A stretch of DNA of 64,000 nucleotides, from NCBI GenBank assembly GCA_001898385.1, contig MKTT01000075.1:1-64000 (forward strand), written 5' to 3'. This DNA is from Planctomycetales bacterium 71-10 (GTDB lineage: Bacteria > Planctomycetota > Planctomycetia > Isosphaerales > Isosphaeraceae). Within the stretch, counting starts at the first letter, position 1; every line of letters begins with the position of its first letter. Of this stretch, positions 17,118 to 26,176 are shown in pieces. The notes beneath the pieces were generated by a model, which did no database searches, was not told the DNA's origin, and was given only the letters and a program-made list of their open reading frames with translations. The translations under genes were made by a program, and so were the position numbers.

Positions 17118-18145
17118 GGCCGGCCCCCTTCCCGGCGGTCCGGCGGCTGGCTGGAGAGCTGGACCAGGGCCTCCACCACGCGGGCCTTGCGGGCCTCGTC
17201 GGGGAGGATCAGGTAGCGGCTGCGGCCGTTCGCGTTCGCGACGTACTTCGTGAAACCGTCCTTCTCGACGGTCACGTCGCCGGGCGAGGAGAGGTCGAAG
17301 TAGCCGCGGTCGGGGTGGATGGCGTAGAGGACGCTGGTGAGGTCCCACGTCGGCCGGTTGTGCGGCGGCGGCATGTAGAGGTAGTACGCCTCGGCCAGCG
17401 GGTGGTGCTTCACATACTTGTAGTCGCGCTCGATGCTCGTCGCCGGGTACGGCACGGCGACGCCGATCTCGAAGCCGCTGAAGACCAGCTCCGTCGGCCA
17501 CTCCGCCACGAGCTTGGCGCAGCTCGGGACGTCCTTGATGACGTTGTATTCGATGAAATGGGCGTTGCCGTCGATGGGCTGGAACGAGCCGGCCATCAGC
17601 GACAGGACCTTGACCTTCGCCTTGACCAACTCCTTGCCCGTCAGCGGGGAGACGTCGTCGGCGGGGGTGTCGAGCAGGCGGGCGAGGTTCGTGGAGAAGC
17701 CCACCTGGACGATCGCGACCGACTTGTCGGGCTGCGACACCAGCGCCTTGCGGAGCACGGCCGTCGCGGTGGGGGCGTCCTTGAGGTCGTGGGGGTAGCG
17801 GGGCTTGCCGTCGTCGGTCGCGTCGACCATCGGCAGGTACTTGCCGTCCTCCTTCGCGCCGCCTTCGACGACGCCGACGGGGACCTCGCCGCGGCCGTAG
17901 AAGGTGTTCACCAGGTCGACGAACGGGGCGGCCTTGGGGTTGTCGACGCTGACGGTGACGGCCAGCAGCTTGCAGTCGCCGCGGGACTCGGCCGCGTGGA
18001 TCACGCCCAGGGCCAGGACGTCGTCGACGTCGCCGCAGATGTCGGTGTCGAAGATGACGCCGAGGGGTTCGGCGGCCCTCGCCGCGGGGATCGCCGGCGC
18101 GAGGAGGAACGCCCCCGCGACCAGGCCCAAGCAGACGCCTCGCAT
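17114..18145 (-). CDS. Exported inosine/uridine-preferring nucleoside hydrolase
   Basis: The 343-residue protein has a signal peptide (MRGVCLGLVAGAFLLAPAIPAARA). The nucleoside hydrolase calcium site VIFDTDICGDVDDVLAL (DxDxxxDxDD) follows at about residues 30-45. VDNPKAAPFVDLVNTFYGRGEVPVGV and a C-terminal PTWDLTSVLYAIHPDRGYF continue the family pattern. It should split nucleosides to base and ribose outside the cytoplasm. It is the first gene of the operon with the sugar-binding lipoprotein, consistent with release and import of ribose. Confidence 0.88.
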   Translation of the reverse strand: MRGVCLGLVAGAFLLAPAIPAARAAEPLGVIFDTDICGDVDDVLALGVIHAAESRGDCKLLAVTVSVDNPKAAPFVDLVNTFYGRGEVPVGVVEGGAKEDGKYLPMVDATDDGKPRYPHDLKDAPTATAVLRKALVSQPDKSVAIVQVGFSTNLARLLDTPADDVSPLTGKELVKAKVKVLSLMAGSFQPIDGNAHFIEYNVIKDVPSCAKLVAEWPTELVFSGFEIGVAVPYPATSIERDYKYVKHHPLAEAYYLYMPPPHNRPTWDLTSVLYAIHPDRGYFDLSSPGDVTVEKDGFTKYVANANGRSRYLILPDEARKARVVEALVQLSSQPPDRREGGRP

Positions 18146-18366
18146 CGTTTCGCCCTCGGATTGTCGGCCCGACCCGGGGCCGCGTGCATCGGGTAGGTGG
18201 ACGGTCGGGGGCTACTCTAACGGAGCCGCGGGGGCCGGGCAACCGCCCGCCGGGGCCGGCCCGATTCCCGCGGGTCGCGCCTCGCAAACGCGCGCCGGAC
18301 GGCGTATGGTGGCGAGGTCCGCCCGGCCGCCGGGCGGCGACGCCGTGTCAGGGAGCCTCCCCGACC

Positions 18367-19308
18367 ATGAACACCCCCGACAGCCCCCGCGACGACCGAC
18401 CCGTCGGGGCCAGCCGGCGCGACGTCCTCCGGGCCACCGCCGGCGCGGCCGCGCTCGGCCTCGCGGGCGCGGGCCAGACCACCACCACCAGGGCCAACGC
18501 CATGCCCCTCATCAAGAACGGCCGGATCAAGCAGTCGCTCGTCCACTGGTGCTACGAGCCCTACTGGAAGGACTATGACGCCTTCATCCAGGTGGCCAAG
18601 GACCTCGGCTGCACCAGCGTCGAGCTGGCCCCGCCGGCCATGTACCCGCACCTGAAGGCCGCCGGCCTCACCAACGCCATCGCCCAGATCGACATCAGCC
18701 CGGATCCGCCGTTCTCCAAGGGCTTCAACAACCCGGCGAACTGGGACCGCGTCATCGCCGCCACGAAGAAGTCGATCGACGAGTGCGCCGAGTACGGCTA
18801 CAAGAACGTCATCTGCTTCACCGGCTACGCCGAGGGGATCTCCCCCGAGCAGGGCGCCGCCAACTGCGTCGAGGGCTTCAAGAAGATCGTCCCCTACGCG
18901 GCCGAGAAGGGCGTCACCCTCTGCCTGGAGATACTCAACACCCGCGCCGACGACCACCCGATGAAGGGCCACCCCGGCTACCAGGGGGACCACGTCGACT
19001 ACTGCGTCGACATCATCCGCAAGGTGGGCTCGCCCAACCTGAAGCTCCTGTTCGACTTCTACCACGTCCAGATCATGGACGGCGACCTGATCCGCCGCCT
19101 CCACCAGATCAAGGACGTCATCGGCCACATCCACACCGCCGGCAACCCCGGCCGCGCGGAACTGGACGCCAGGCAGGAGATCTACTTCCCGCCGCTCATG
19201 CAGGCCCTGATCGACATCGGCTACGACGGCCACGTCGGCCACGAGTTCATCCCCACCCGCGACCCGCTGGAAGGGCTGAAAGAGGCCGTCGCCCTCTGCG
19301 ACGTCTGA
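18367..19308 (+). CDS. Hydroxypyruvate isomerase-like sugar phosphate isomerase/epimerase, Tat-exported
   Basis: The 313-residue protein has a Tat signal (ASRRDVLRATAGAAALGLAGAG). A TIM-barrel of the xylose-isomerase-like/Hyi family follows: HWCYEPYWKDYDAFIQVAKDLGCTSVELAPP, VTLCLEILNTRADDHPMKGHPGYQGDHVDYC with the metal Glu, LKLLFDFYHVQIMDGDL, VIGHIHTAGNPGRAELD and GYDGHVGHEFIPTRDP. Metal ligands Glu, Asp, His and Glu are all visible. ATG 18367 is chosen since it opens the Tat signal. Tat-exported members are common in planctomycetes; the substrate is not known. Confidence 0.88.
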   Translation: MNTPDSPRDDRPVGASRRDVLRATAGAAALGLAGAGQTTTTRANAMPLIKNGRIKQSLVHWCYEPYWKDYDAFIQVAKDLGCTSVELAPPAMYPHLKAAGLTNAIAQIDISPDPPFSKGFNNPANWDRVIAATKKSIDECAEYGYKNVICFTGYAEGISPEQGAANCVEGFKKIVPYAAEKGVTLCLEILNTRADDHPMKGHPGYQGDHVDYCVDIIRKVGSPNLKLLFDFYHVQIMDGDLIRRLHQIKDVIGHIHTAGNPGRAELDARQEIYFPPLMQALIDIGYDGHVGHEFIPTRDPLEGLKEAVALCDV

Positions 19309-19379
19309 TCGCCGCGACCCACAACGCGGCAGGGCCCTTTGTCGTCCGGCGACGGGCCCCGCCGCACCGAGAGGAATTC

Positions 19380-19934
19380 ATGGCGAACCGTTCCTACCTC
19401 CTCGCCGTCGACGACGCGTCGGCCACCTGGTCCGACGCCCCCGAGCGCGAGATCGTCGCCGAAGGGATCAACGAGATCCCCGTATTCTGGGCCGGCCTCT
19501 TCGTCCGCGAGGACAGGCAGGCCGACGCCTACGAAGGCGAGGGCGACAAGCCCCTGACGATCCCGAACTGGTGCGTAGAGATGGCGACCGCGAAACACCG
19601 GCTCGCCGCCCGTCGTCGACCGATCGGCGACCTCCTCGACAAGCGATCGCGGGAGATCTGGTTCTCGTTCGTCGACCACCTCTCCGCCGTCGAGTCGGTC
19701 TATCTCAAGACCAACGCCGCGGAGGTCTGGGCCCTGGACCCGGACGGCTACGAGGGATACTGGGCCAAGCTCCTGCACCTCTTCGCCGAGCCCGACATCC
19801 GCAGCCTGAAGGCCGCGGTCGAAGCGAACGACCTCTCCTTCGAAGACGGGTCGATCGGCTGGGACGACGCCGAGGAGACGATCTGCAAGCTCGCTGGCGC
19901 CGACCATATCCAGGAAGTCCCCTGGCTGGATTGA
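19380..19934 (+). CDS. Hypothetical protein
   Basis: The 184-residue protein starts at ATG 19380 after a GAGAGGAATTC (AGAGG about 5 bases before the ATG). It reads MANRSYLLAVDDASATWSDAPEREIVAEGINEIPVFWAGLF and is rich in Trp, Asp and Glu, with no membrane segment. It resembles uncharacterised single-domain proteins that bind no known cofactor; I do not recognise a family. It lies 71 bases after the isomerase gene and could share its transcript. Confidence 0.75.
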   Translation: MANRSYLLAVDDASATWSDAPEREIVAEGINEIPVFWAGLFVREDRQADAYEGEGDKPLTIPNWCVEMATAKHRLAARRRPIGDLLDKRSREIWFSFVDHLSAVESVYLKTNAAEVWALDPDGYEGYWAKLLHLFAEPDIRSLKAAVEANDLSFEDGSIGWDDAEETICKLAGADHIQEVPWLD

Positions 19935-20007
19935 CCACCCGGGCGTCCGCCCGGCACCCGAGAAGATCATCTCAGGGGCAAGAGGGTTCCGAACGAACGG
20001 GCGGGCC

Positions 20008-20670
20008 TCAAGGATGTTCGATCTCGTCCTCGCGGCCCTCGTCGCCGGTCGCGCCGAGGTGGAGCCCCATGGAGCCACCGCCCATATCCCCGCCCATGCC
20101 CCCCATCCCCATCCCGCCCCCGCCCTTACCTTCCTCCTTGCCTCCGCCTTCCTTTCCCCCCTTGACGATGACCCGCGAGGGGCCCTGGCGCGGGATCTCG
20201 ACGCCTGTCGGGATGGGGCCGAGGTCGAGGGCCTCGCGGATGAAGTCGCGGAGCGAGACGACGAGTTCCGCGGTCTCGACCGTGCGGCCGGCGACGAGTT
20301 GGCTCGCGGCGCGGGCAGCGAGCGCGACCTGTTCCTCGGTGCCGAGCAGGATGATGTCCGAGAGCGCGGCCTCGACGGCGTCGCGGACGCGCCGCGCCCG
20401 CTCGGCCCCCGGGGCCTCCTCGGCGTCCTTCAGGTCCCGCTTATGGCTGGGGTCCACGATCAGGCTCCCCGTGAACGAGCCCCCCAGCGCCTTGTACGCG
20501 GCGATCAGCGTGCGCAGCCGCTCGTTGATCTGGCGGTTCTCGCGGTCGCGACGCTGCTGGACCGACTGCATGACCGCCAGGCGGATCGCCACGCCGACGA
20601 GCGTCACCAGGGCGAGCCCGACGAAGCTGAGGACCATCGCCGTCCAGGAGCTGAAGTCGAGATTCCTCAT
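20008..20670 (-). CDS. Membrane-anchored hypothetical protein with Gly/Met-rich tail
   Basis: The 220-residue protein has one N-terminal membrane helix (about residues 11-34, AMVLSFVGLALVTLVGVAIRLAV). A helical region with basic coil (QQRRDRENRQINERLRTL) follows, then a conserved-looking segment KALGGSFTGSLIVDPSH...ALSDIILLGTEEQVALAARAASQLVAG, and a low-complexity GGGGMGMGGMGG tail. The ATG at 20670 directly precedes the helix. It diverges from the helicase gene across a 141-base gap. Function unknown. Confidence 0.75.
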   Translation of the reverse strand: MRNLDFSSWTAMVLSFVGLALVTLVGVAIRLAVMQSVQQRRDRENRQINERLRTLIAAYKALGGSFTGSLIVDPSHKRDLKDAEEAPGAERARRVRDAVEAALSDIILLGTEEQVALAARAASQLVAGRTVETAELVVSLRDFIREALDLGPIPTGVEIPRQGPSRVIVKGGKEGGGKEEGKGGGGMGMGGMGGDMGGGSMGLHLGATGDEGREDEIEHP

Positions 20671-20811
20671 GAGTCGACGCGTCCTCCGCGGGAATTGCCG
20701 GCCGACGGCCCGGGGCCGGCCATAGGCGCTGGATTGAGGAATTGTTACATTCTTGGTTTGATTTTCGCGGGTGGGAAGCGGCCGGGGCGAGGGAAGGGAA
20801 GGTTCACGCGG

Positions 20812-22536
20812 ATGGGCGAGAAGGGTTCGAAGAAGGTGGTCGAGTCGGGTTTCGGTACGCTGGGGCTCGACCCCCGGATCCTGGAGGCCCTGACGGCCCT
20901 GGGCTATGAGGAGCCGTCGCCCATCCAGCGCGAGGCGATCCCGATCCTGCTGACGGGCAAGGACCTGGTCGGCCAGGCGGCCACCGGCACGGGCAAGACC
21001 GCCGCGTTCGCCCTCCCCCTGCTCCACCGGCTGTCGCTGGAGGACAAGAAGCGAGCCCGCCCCTACGCCCTGGTCCTCGTGCCGACGCGCGAGCTGGCCA
21101 TGCAGGTCGCGGAGGCCGTCCACCGCTACGGCAAGCCGATCGGCGCGTCCGTCCTCCCCGTCTACGGCGGCCAGGCCTACGGCCCCCAGATCCGCGCCCT
21201 GGAGCGCGGGACCGACATCGTCATCGCCACCCCCGGCCGCGCGCTCGACCTCATCAAGCGCAAGACGCTGCGGCTCGACGGCATCCGGATCGTCGTCCTG
21301 GACGAGGCCGACGAGATGCTGGACATGGGGTTCGCCGAGGACATCGAGGCGATCCTGTCCGACACCCCGGCGGAGCGCCAGACGGTCCTGTTCTCGGCCA
21401 CGCTGCCGCCTCGGATCGCGGCGATCGCCAAGAAGCACCTGACCGAGCCGCAGAAGGTCCAGATCAAGCCCGAGCCGTCGGCCGCCGGGACCGTGCCGCT
21501 GGTCAAGCAGACCGCGTACATCGTCCCCCGCGGCCACAAGCTGGCGACCCTGGGGCGGGTGCTCGACATCGAGAACCCCACCTCCGCCATCGTCTTCTGC
21601 CGCCGCCGCAACGAGGTCGACGAGCTGGTCGAGACCCTGGGCGCCCGCGGCTGCCGCGTCGAGGGCCTGCACGGCGGGATGACCCAGGAGCAGCGCAACC
21701 GGGTCATGAAGAAGTTCCGGTCGGAGACGGCCGAGCTGCTCATCGCCACCGACGTCGCGGCGCGCGGCCTGGACATCCAGCAGCTCTCGCACGTCATCAA
21801 CTTCGACGTGCCGGTCGAGGCCGAATCCTACGTCCACCGCATCGGCCGCGTCGGCCGCGCCGGGCGCGAGGGGGTGGCGATCACCCTGGCCGAGCCCCGC
21901 GAGCACCGCCAGCTCCGGATGATCGAGCATGCCACCGGCCAGAAGATCGCGATCGAGAAGATCCCGACCGTCGCCGACCTGCGGGCCCGCCGCCTGGAGC
22001 TGACCCGGGCGTCGATCCGCGAGTCGATCGTCGCCGGCGAGCTGGAGAATTACCGCGTGATCGTCGAGTCGCTGGCCGGCGAGTTCGACGTGATGGACGT
22101 GGCGATGGCCGCGGCCAAGCTGCTCCACCAGTCGATCGCCACGGACGACGGCGAGGAGGAGGAGATCCCGGACGTCGAGCCGTTCCGCGACCGCCCGTTC
22201 CGCGACGCCCGCGGGGGCCGGCCCGGCCCCGGCCCTCGCGGCGGCGGCTTCGCCGGCCCGCGCGAACGCCGGCCCCGCGGCGAGCGCGGCGCGAACATGA
22301 CGCGCCTGTTCGTCGGCGCCGGCCGCTCCGCCGGCGTGCGGCCCCAGGACCTGGTGGGGGCGATCACCGGCGAGGCCGGCCTCAACGGCCGCCAGGTCGG
22401 CGACATCGACATCGCCGACCGCTTCTCGCTCGTGGAGGTCCCCAGCGAGCTGGCCGACGCCGTCATCGACGCCCTCCGCGGCAGTCGCATCAAGGGCCGC
22501 AGCGTCGTCGTCCGCCGCGAACGCGGCGAAGAATGA
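20812..22536 (+). CDS. DEAD-box RNA helicase with DbpA RNA-binding domain
   Basis: The 574-residue protein has the full DEAD-box set: Q motif (GFGTLGLDPRI...PSPIQREAIP), motif I ATGTGKT, Ia PTRELA, Ib TPGR, II DEAD, III SAT, IV IVFCRR, V ATDVAARGLD and VI HRIGRVGRAG. After an Arg/Gly-rich linker (about residues 460-495) comes a C-terminal DbpA/CsdA-type RRM (MTRLFVGAGRSAGVRPQDLVGAITGEAG). It should unwind structured RNA, probably in ribosome assembly or mRNA decay. ATG 20812 is chosen; GGGAAGGGAAGG lies upstream. Confidence 0.95.
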   Translation: MGEKGSKKVVESGFGTLGLDPRILEALTALGYEEPSPIQREAIPILLTGKDLVGQAATGTGKTAAFALPLLHRLSLEDKKRARPYALVLVPTRELAMQVAEAVHRYGKPIGASVLPVYGGQAYGPQIRALERGTDIVIATPGRALDLIKRKTLRLDGIRIVVLDEADEMLDMGFAEDIEAILSDTPAERQTVLFSATLPPRIAAIAKKHLTEPQKVQIKPEPSAAGTVPLVKQTAYIVPRGHKLATLGRVLDIENPTSAIVFCRRRNEVDELVETLGARGCRVEGLHGGMTQEQRNRVMKKFRSETAELLIATDVAARGLDIQQLSHVINFDVPVEAESYVHRIGRVGRAGREGVAITLAEPREHRQLRMIEHATGQKIAIEKIPTVADLRARRLELTRASIRESIVAGELENYRVIVESLAGEFDVMDVAMAAAKLLHQSIATDDGEEEEIPDVEPFRDRPFRDARGGRPGPGPRGGGFAGPRERRPRGERGANMTRLFVGAGRSAGVRPQDLVGAITGEAGLNGRQVGDIDIADRFSLVEVPSELADAVIDALRGSRIKGRSVVVRRERGEE

Positions 22537-22626
22537 GGCTCCTCGGCCGGAGGTCGAAGCGCATCAGGACGGCCCCCGGCGGGGCCGCCTTCGTCCGGTC
22601 GCGATCACGGAGAGGAGTGCTCCGTC

Positions 22627-23292
22627 ATGACCGTCGATGAAATCCTCGCGCGGCTTGAAACCCTGGGCGACGCCGCCCGGCGGAAGCACAACGCGAAGGC
22701 CGGCGCGCCGGACGACCAGTTCGGCGTCAAGCTCGGCGACATCCGGGCGATGGCGAAGGAGCTCAAGGCCGATCGCGAGCTGGCGATCAAGCTCTGGGAG
22801 ACCGGCAACGTCGAAGCCCAACTCCTCGCCACGCTCATCATCAAGCCCAGATCGCTCTCCGCAGACGAACTCGACGCGCTCACCCGGTCCGTGACCTGCT
22901 CGCAGGTGGCCGACTGGCTGAACTCGTATGTCGTGGCGGAACATCCCGAGAAGGAGTCGCTGCGCGAGAAGTGGATGGAGGCGAAGGATCGCTGGGCCGC
23001 CCGCGCGGGCTGGCACCTCACCGCCGGCCGCGTCAACAAGAGCGGCGACGGCCTCGACCTGCCGATGCTGCTCGATCGCATTGAAAGCGACATGCCGGAG
23101 GCGATGCCGGAGGTGCAGTGGACCATGAACAACACGCTCGCGGCGATCGGCATCCACCACCCCGAGCACCGCGAGCGCGCCGTCGCCATCGGCGAGCGGA
23201 TCGGCCTGTACCGCGACTGGCCGGCGTCCAAGGGCTGCACCCCGCCCTATGTACCGACGTGGGTGGGCGCGATGGTCAAGCGCCGGGGCTGA
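22627..23292 (+). CDS. AlkD-like DNA alkylation repair (HEAT-like repeat) protein
   Basis: The 221-residue helical protein matches the PF08713 AlkD-like family: FGVKLGDIRAMAKELKADRELAIKLWETGNVEAQLLATLI, then DWLNSYVVAEHP and EVQWTMNNTLAAIGIHHPEHRERAVAIGERIG. AlkD excises alkylated bases, but many family members with this short form are uncharacterised. The stop overlaps the next start (TGATG), so it is likely co-translated with the YdeI-like gene. Confidence 0.85.
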   Translation: MTVDEILARLETLGDAARRKHNAKAGAPDDQFGVKLGDIRAMAKELKADRELAIKLWETGNVEAQLLATLIIKPRSLSADELDALTRSVTCSQVADWLNSYVVAEHPEKESLREKWMEAKDRWAARAGWHLTAGRVNKSGDGLDLPMLLDRIESDMPEAMPEVQWTMNNTLAAIGIHHPEHRERAVAIGERIGLYRDWPASKGCTPPYVPTWVGAMVKRRG

Positions 23293-23882
23293 TGCGTATG
23301 GACCCCGTCTTCTTCGAATCGCCCGAGGGATTCCGGGCGTGGCTCTGCGAGAACCACGCCACGGCGGCCTTCCTGCTGGTGGGCTTCCACAAGAAGGGCG
23401 CGGGCCGCAAGAGCATGACCTGGCCCGAGTCGGTGGACGAGGCCCTCTGCTTCGGCTGGATCGACGGCGTCCGCAAGGGCATCGACGCCGAGAGGTACTC
23501 GATCCGGTTCACGCCGCGCAAGAAGGGGAGCGTGTGGAGCGCCGTGAACATCGCCCGGGTCCGGGCCTTGACCGAACTCGGTCGCATGCAGCCGACCGGC
23601 CTGGTCGCGTTCGAGGCGCGGAGGGAGGACCGGTCGGGCATCTGCAGCCACGAGCAGGGGCATGTCGATTTGCCCGAGGTCTACCTGGGCCTCCTGCGGG
23701 AGAACCCGGCGGCGTGGGAGTTCTACGAGAAGCAGCCCGCGTCCTATCGGAAGGCGGTCAACTGGTGGGTCGTGGGCGCCAAGAAAGAGGAGACGCGCCG
23801 TAGGCGGCTGGATTCGCTGATTGCGCATTCGGCCCTGGGCGATCGGGTGCCGCAGTTCACCTGGAAGAAAGCGTCGGGGTGA
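23292..23882 (+). CDS. YdeI/OmpD-associated family protein
   Basis: The 196-residue protein starts at ATG 23292, overlapping the previous stop, or at ATG 23298 (MDPVFFESPEGFRAWL). Family hallmarks are AAFLLVGFHKKGAGRKSMTWPESVDEALCFGWIDGVRKG, SIRFTPRKKGSVWSAVNIARV and the C-terminal helix with YRKAVNWWVVGAKKEETRRRRLD. Members are linked to peptide/bacteriocin resistance in other bacteria, but biochemistry is unknown. It is the last host gene before the prophage left end. Confidence 0.88.
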   Translation: MRMDPVFFESPEGFRAWLCENHATAAFLLVGFHKKGAGRKSMTWPESVDEALCFGWIDGVRKGIDAERYSIRFTPRKKGSVWSAVNIARVRALTELGRMQPTGLVAFEARREDRSGICSHEQGHVDLPEVYLGLLRENPAAWEFYEKQPASYRKAVNWWVVGAKKEETRRRRLDSLIAHSALGDRVPQFTWKKASG

Positions 23883-24284
23883 ACGATTTGCTCCCGGCGG
23901 CAATGATGGGAAGACTCCCACAGGAATTGCGCGACCAGCAGAACGGCGAGAGGAACCGTCGGAACGACGGGCCCTGATCGAGCGACGGGTGAAGTGGACT
24001 TCACCGAGAAAAACCGGCCCCTGGGGGTTCCGGATGGCCTAAGACGGCCGATATTGAAAGTGCCCCCCGTAGGACTCGAACCTACAACCCGCTGATTAAG
24101 AGTCGGTGGACGAGTCTACGCAGGCGTCAGGGATTCGCGGATCGCGACGACCCGGACGTCCCTCCGTCACGCCCCGCCGATCCGGATCCGGATTCGGGGG
24201 GCGGCGGCCGGCGGATCGCCGCGGGCGCGCGCATGATCGCTCGGGGGGCGACGGACGCCCCCGCGACCCGAGGGAGCGACCATC
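23883..24284. other. Host-prophage junction region without genes
   Basis: This 402-base stretch holds host intergenic DNA to 24060, the left attachment repeat at 24061-24104, and about 180 bases of phage DNA before the integrase start. Frames here are shadows. Confidence 0.6.
24061..24104. repeat. attL, 44-bp tRNA-Lys 3' fragment
   Basis: These 44 bases are identical to 59886-59929 and correspond (minus strand) to the anticodon stem-loop through the 3' end of tRNA-Lys. The identity stops exactly at base 24105 and before 24061. The tRNA 5' half is missing here, so this copy is the remnant at the distal end of the integrated phage. Confidence 0.92.
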
Positions 24285-25232
24285 ATGACGCCCGTGCCGT
24301 TCGCCGAGTTCGAACGCCAGGTCCTCAAGCTGTACGACCCCGCCCTCCGCAAGCCCAACACCGCCAAGCAGGTCCGCCAGGTCCTGCGGGAATTCGGCGC
24401 GCTGCCGGCGGTGCAGACCACGGCCGACCTCGACCCGACCGCGATCGCCCACTGGATCGCGGCGCACCCCGAGCGATCCGCGGTGACGATCGAGTCGCTG
24501 CTCCGGGCGCTGGGGCCGCTGCTCAAGTTCGCGGTGTTCAAGGGGTGGCTGGACCGCTCGCCGCTGGAGTACCGGGGGCCGTCGCAGTGGGTCCGGCCCG
24601 ACGATCGGCCGGAGCCCAAGGCGCGGCCGGGGAGCCGGACGCTGGGCGAGGTGGGCCGGGTGCTGGAGCTGGCCGACGCCGAGGCCCGGGCGGGCGGCTG
24701 GGAGCGGAAGCGGCTGCGGGCCCTGGTGTACTGCTACGCGTACCTCGGGCTGCGCGGCGGCGAGGCGGTGCATCTCTGGCGGACGGACGTGGACCTGGCC
24801 GCCCGGACGGTCAAGGTGCAGGCCCACCGCGAGGACCGCTGGACGCCCAAGACTTTGCAGTCGGCGGCGATCCTGCCGATCGCCCGGCCGCTGGAGCCCG
24901 TGCTGAGGTACTGGCTGCGCCAGACCGGCTGTCGCTGGCTGTTCCCGGGGGTGCGGCGGCGCGGGCCCTGGACGGGCGGGGCCGCCGGCCAGTCGCCGCT
25001 CGACCAGGTGCGGGAGCTGGGGAAGCGGGCCGGCGTCCCGGACCTGACGATCCATTCGCTGCGCAAGACGGTCGGCACCTACGCCAAGACGTGGGGGCTC
25101 GGCCAGCTCGAGCTGAAGGGACTGCTCCGGCATTCGGACGTCGAGACCCAGGCGTGGTACGACGACGGCCCGGCCGAGGCGCTGCGGCCGGCGGTCTCGC
25201 GGGTGTCCTACCCGATGTCGCAGGCCGGCTGA
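24285..25232 (+). CDS. int: Tyrosine recombinase/integrase
   Basis: The 315-residue protein has an N-terminal SAM-like core-binding region (residues about 5-105) and a catalytic domain. The active-site Arg is in YLGLRGGEAVHLW, the His-x-x-Arg box is HSLRKTVGT, a second His is in LLRHSDVETQAWY and the nucleophile Tyr is in that last segment. It sits directly inside attL, as expected for the enzyme that recombines the phage into the tRNA-Lys gene. No excisionase is recognised beside it. A sigma-factor gene follows after 117 bases. Confidence 0.93.
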   Translation: MTPVPFAEFERQVLKLYDPALRKPNTAKQVRQVLREFGALPAVQTTADLDPTAIAHWIAAHPERSAVTIESLLRALGPLLKFAVFKGWLDRSPLEYRGPSQWVRPDDRPEPKARPGSRTLGEVGRVLELADAEARAGGWERKRLRALVYCYAYLGLRGGEAVHLWRTDVDLAARTVKVQAHREDRWTPKTLQSAAILPIARPLEPVLRYWLRQTGCRWLFPGVRRRGPWTGGAAGQSPLDQVRELGKRAGVPDLTIHSLRKTVGTYAKTWGLGQLELKGLLRHSDVETQAWYDDGPAEALRPAVSRVSYPMSQAG

Positions 25233-25349
25233 CGGCCGGGGGCCCCGCGGAGGCCCGCAGATCCGCCCCTGACGCGATCGCGGCCCCTCGGGCGGCTTCC
25301 CGGCCGGCCGGGGCCGCGGGCCGTTCCTGCGCGAAGGGAGGGCCCTCCC

Positions 25350-26087
25350 TTGCGGCGTAGCCCTTTCCCGGCCCGCCGGCCGCCGCGGCGGGTCGTCAAG
25401 GACGCGTTCCACGCGACGCTGGGCGCCGTCCCGCTCCTCACCGCCGAGGAGGAGGTCGAGCTGGCCCGGCGTCGCGACGCCGGCGACGGCGAGGCCCTCG
25501 ACCGGCTGATCGTCGCCAATCTCCGCTGGGCGGTCCGCGTGGCGACGCGGCACCGGCACGTCCACGGCGGCGACCAGGACGACCTGGAGCAGGCCGCGAT
25601 CGGCGGGCTGATGAGGGCGGCCCGGAAATTCGACCCGGACCGGGGTGTGAGGTTCAGCACCTACGCGACGTGGTGGATCCGCCAGGCCCTCGCCCGCCAC
25701 GCCGGCGAGGCCCGCCTCATCCACGTGCCCGAGAACCCGCAGGCCCGGGCGTCCGAGGAGGCGGCGAGGGCGAGGGCGATCGCCTCGATCGACGAGCCGA
25801 ACGAGCACGGGTCGACCCCGTCCGAGCTGCTGGCCGATCGCGGAGAGGCGCCGGAGGAGGCGATGCGGCGGGAAGAGGCCGCCGGCGTGCTGGCCGCCGC
25901 CGTGCGCCGGCTGGGCCCGCGCGACGCGGAGGTCCTGCGCCGCCGCTACGGCCTCCAGGGCGGCGAGCCCGAGACCCTCAAAGAGGTGGGCGACCGCCTC
26001 GGCCTGACGCGGGAGCGCGTCCGGCAGATCGAGAAGCGCGCGAGGGAGCGCCTGGCGAGGCTGCTGGCGCCCGCGGTCGCGAACTGA
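25350..26087 (+). CDS. Phage-encoded RNA polymerase sigma-70 factor (first of two)
   Basis: The 245-residue protein starts at TTG 25350, preceded by GGGAGGG 7 bases upstream. It lacks region 1.1. Region 2 is clear: LDRLIVANLRWAVRVATRHRH then DLEQAAIGGLMRAARKFDP and FSTYATWWIRQALARH. Region 4 has the helix-turn-helix LKEVGDRLGLTRERVRQIEKRARERL. It should redirect host RNA polymerase to phage promoters. It lies between the integrase and a protein with an alpha-CTD-like segment, in the rightward left-end operon. A second sigma factor is at 51361-52086. Confidence 0.92.
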   Translation: MRRSPFPARRPPRRVVKDAFHATLGAVPLLTAEEEVELARRRDAGDGEALDRLIVANLRWAVRVATRHRHVHGGDQDDLEQAAIGGLMRAARKFDPDRGVRFSTYATWWIRQALARHAGEARLIHVPENPQARASEEAARARAIASIDEPNEHGSTPSELLADRGEAPEEAMRREEAAGVLAAAVRRLGPRDAEVLRRRYGLQGGEPETLKEVGDRLGLTRERVRQIEKRARERLARLLAPAVAN

Positions 26088-26176
26088 CGCGGCCCGACGC
26101 CGGCGAAGGTCGCCGGGGCGGGCGTCGTGCGCGCCCCGGCCGTCCCCACCGACCCGAACGAGACCGGAGAGAGACC

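Noticed and set aside
24061-24104. A second tRNA-Lys gene at the left junction
   Set aside because: Only the anticodon loop to 3' end is present; the D arm and 5' acceptor strand are missing, so it is an attachment remnant, not a functional tRNA.
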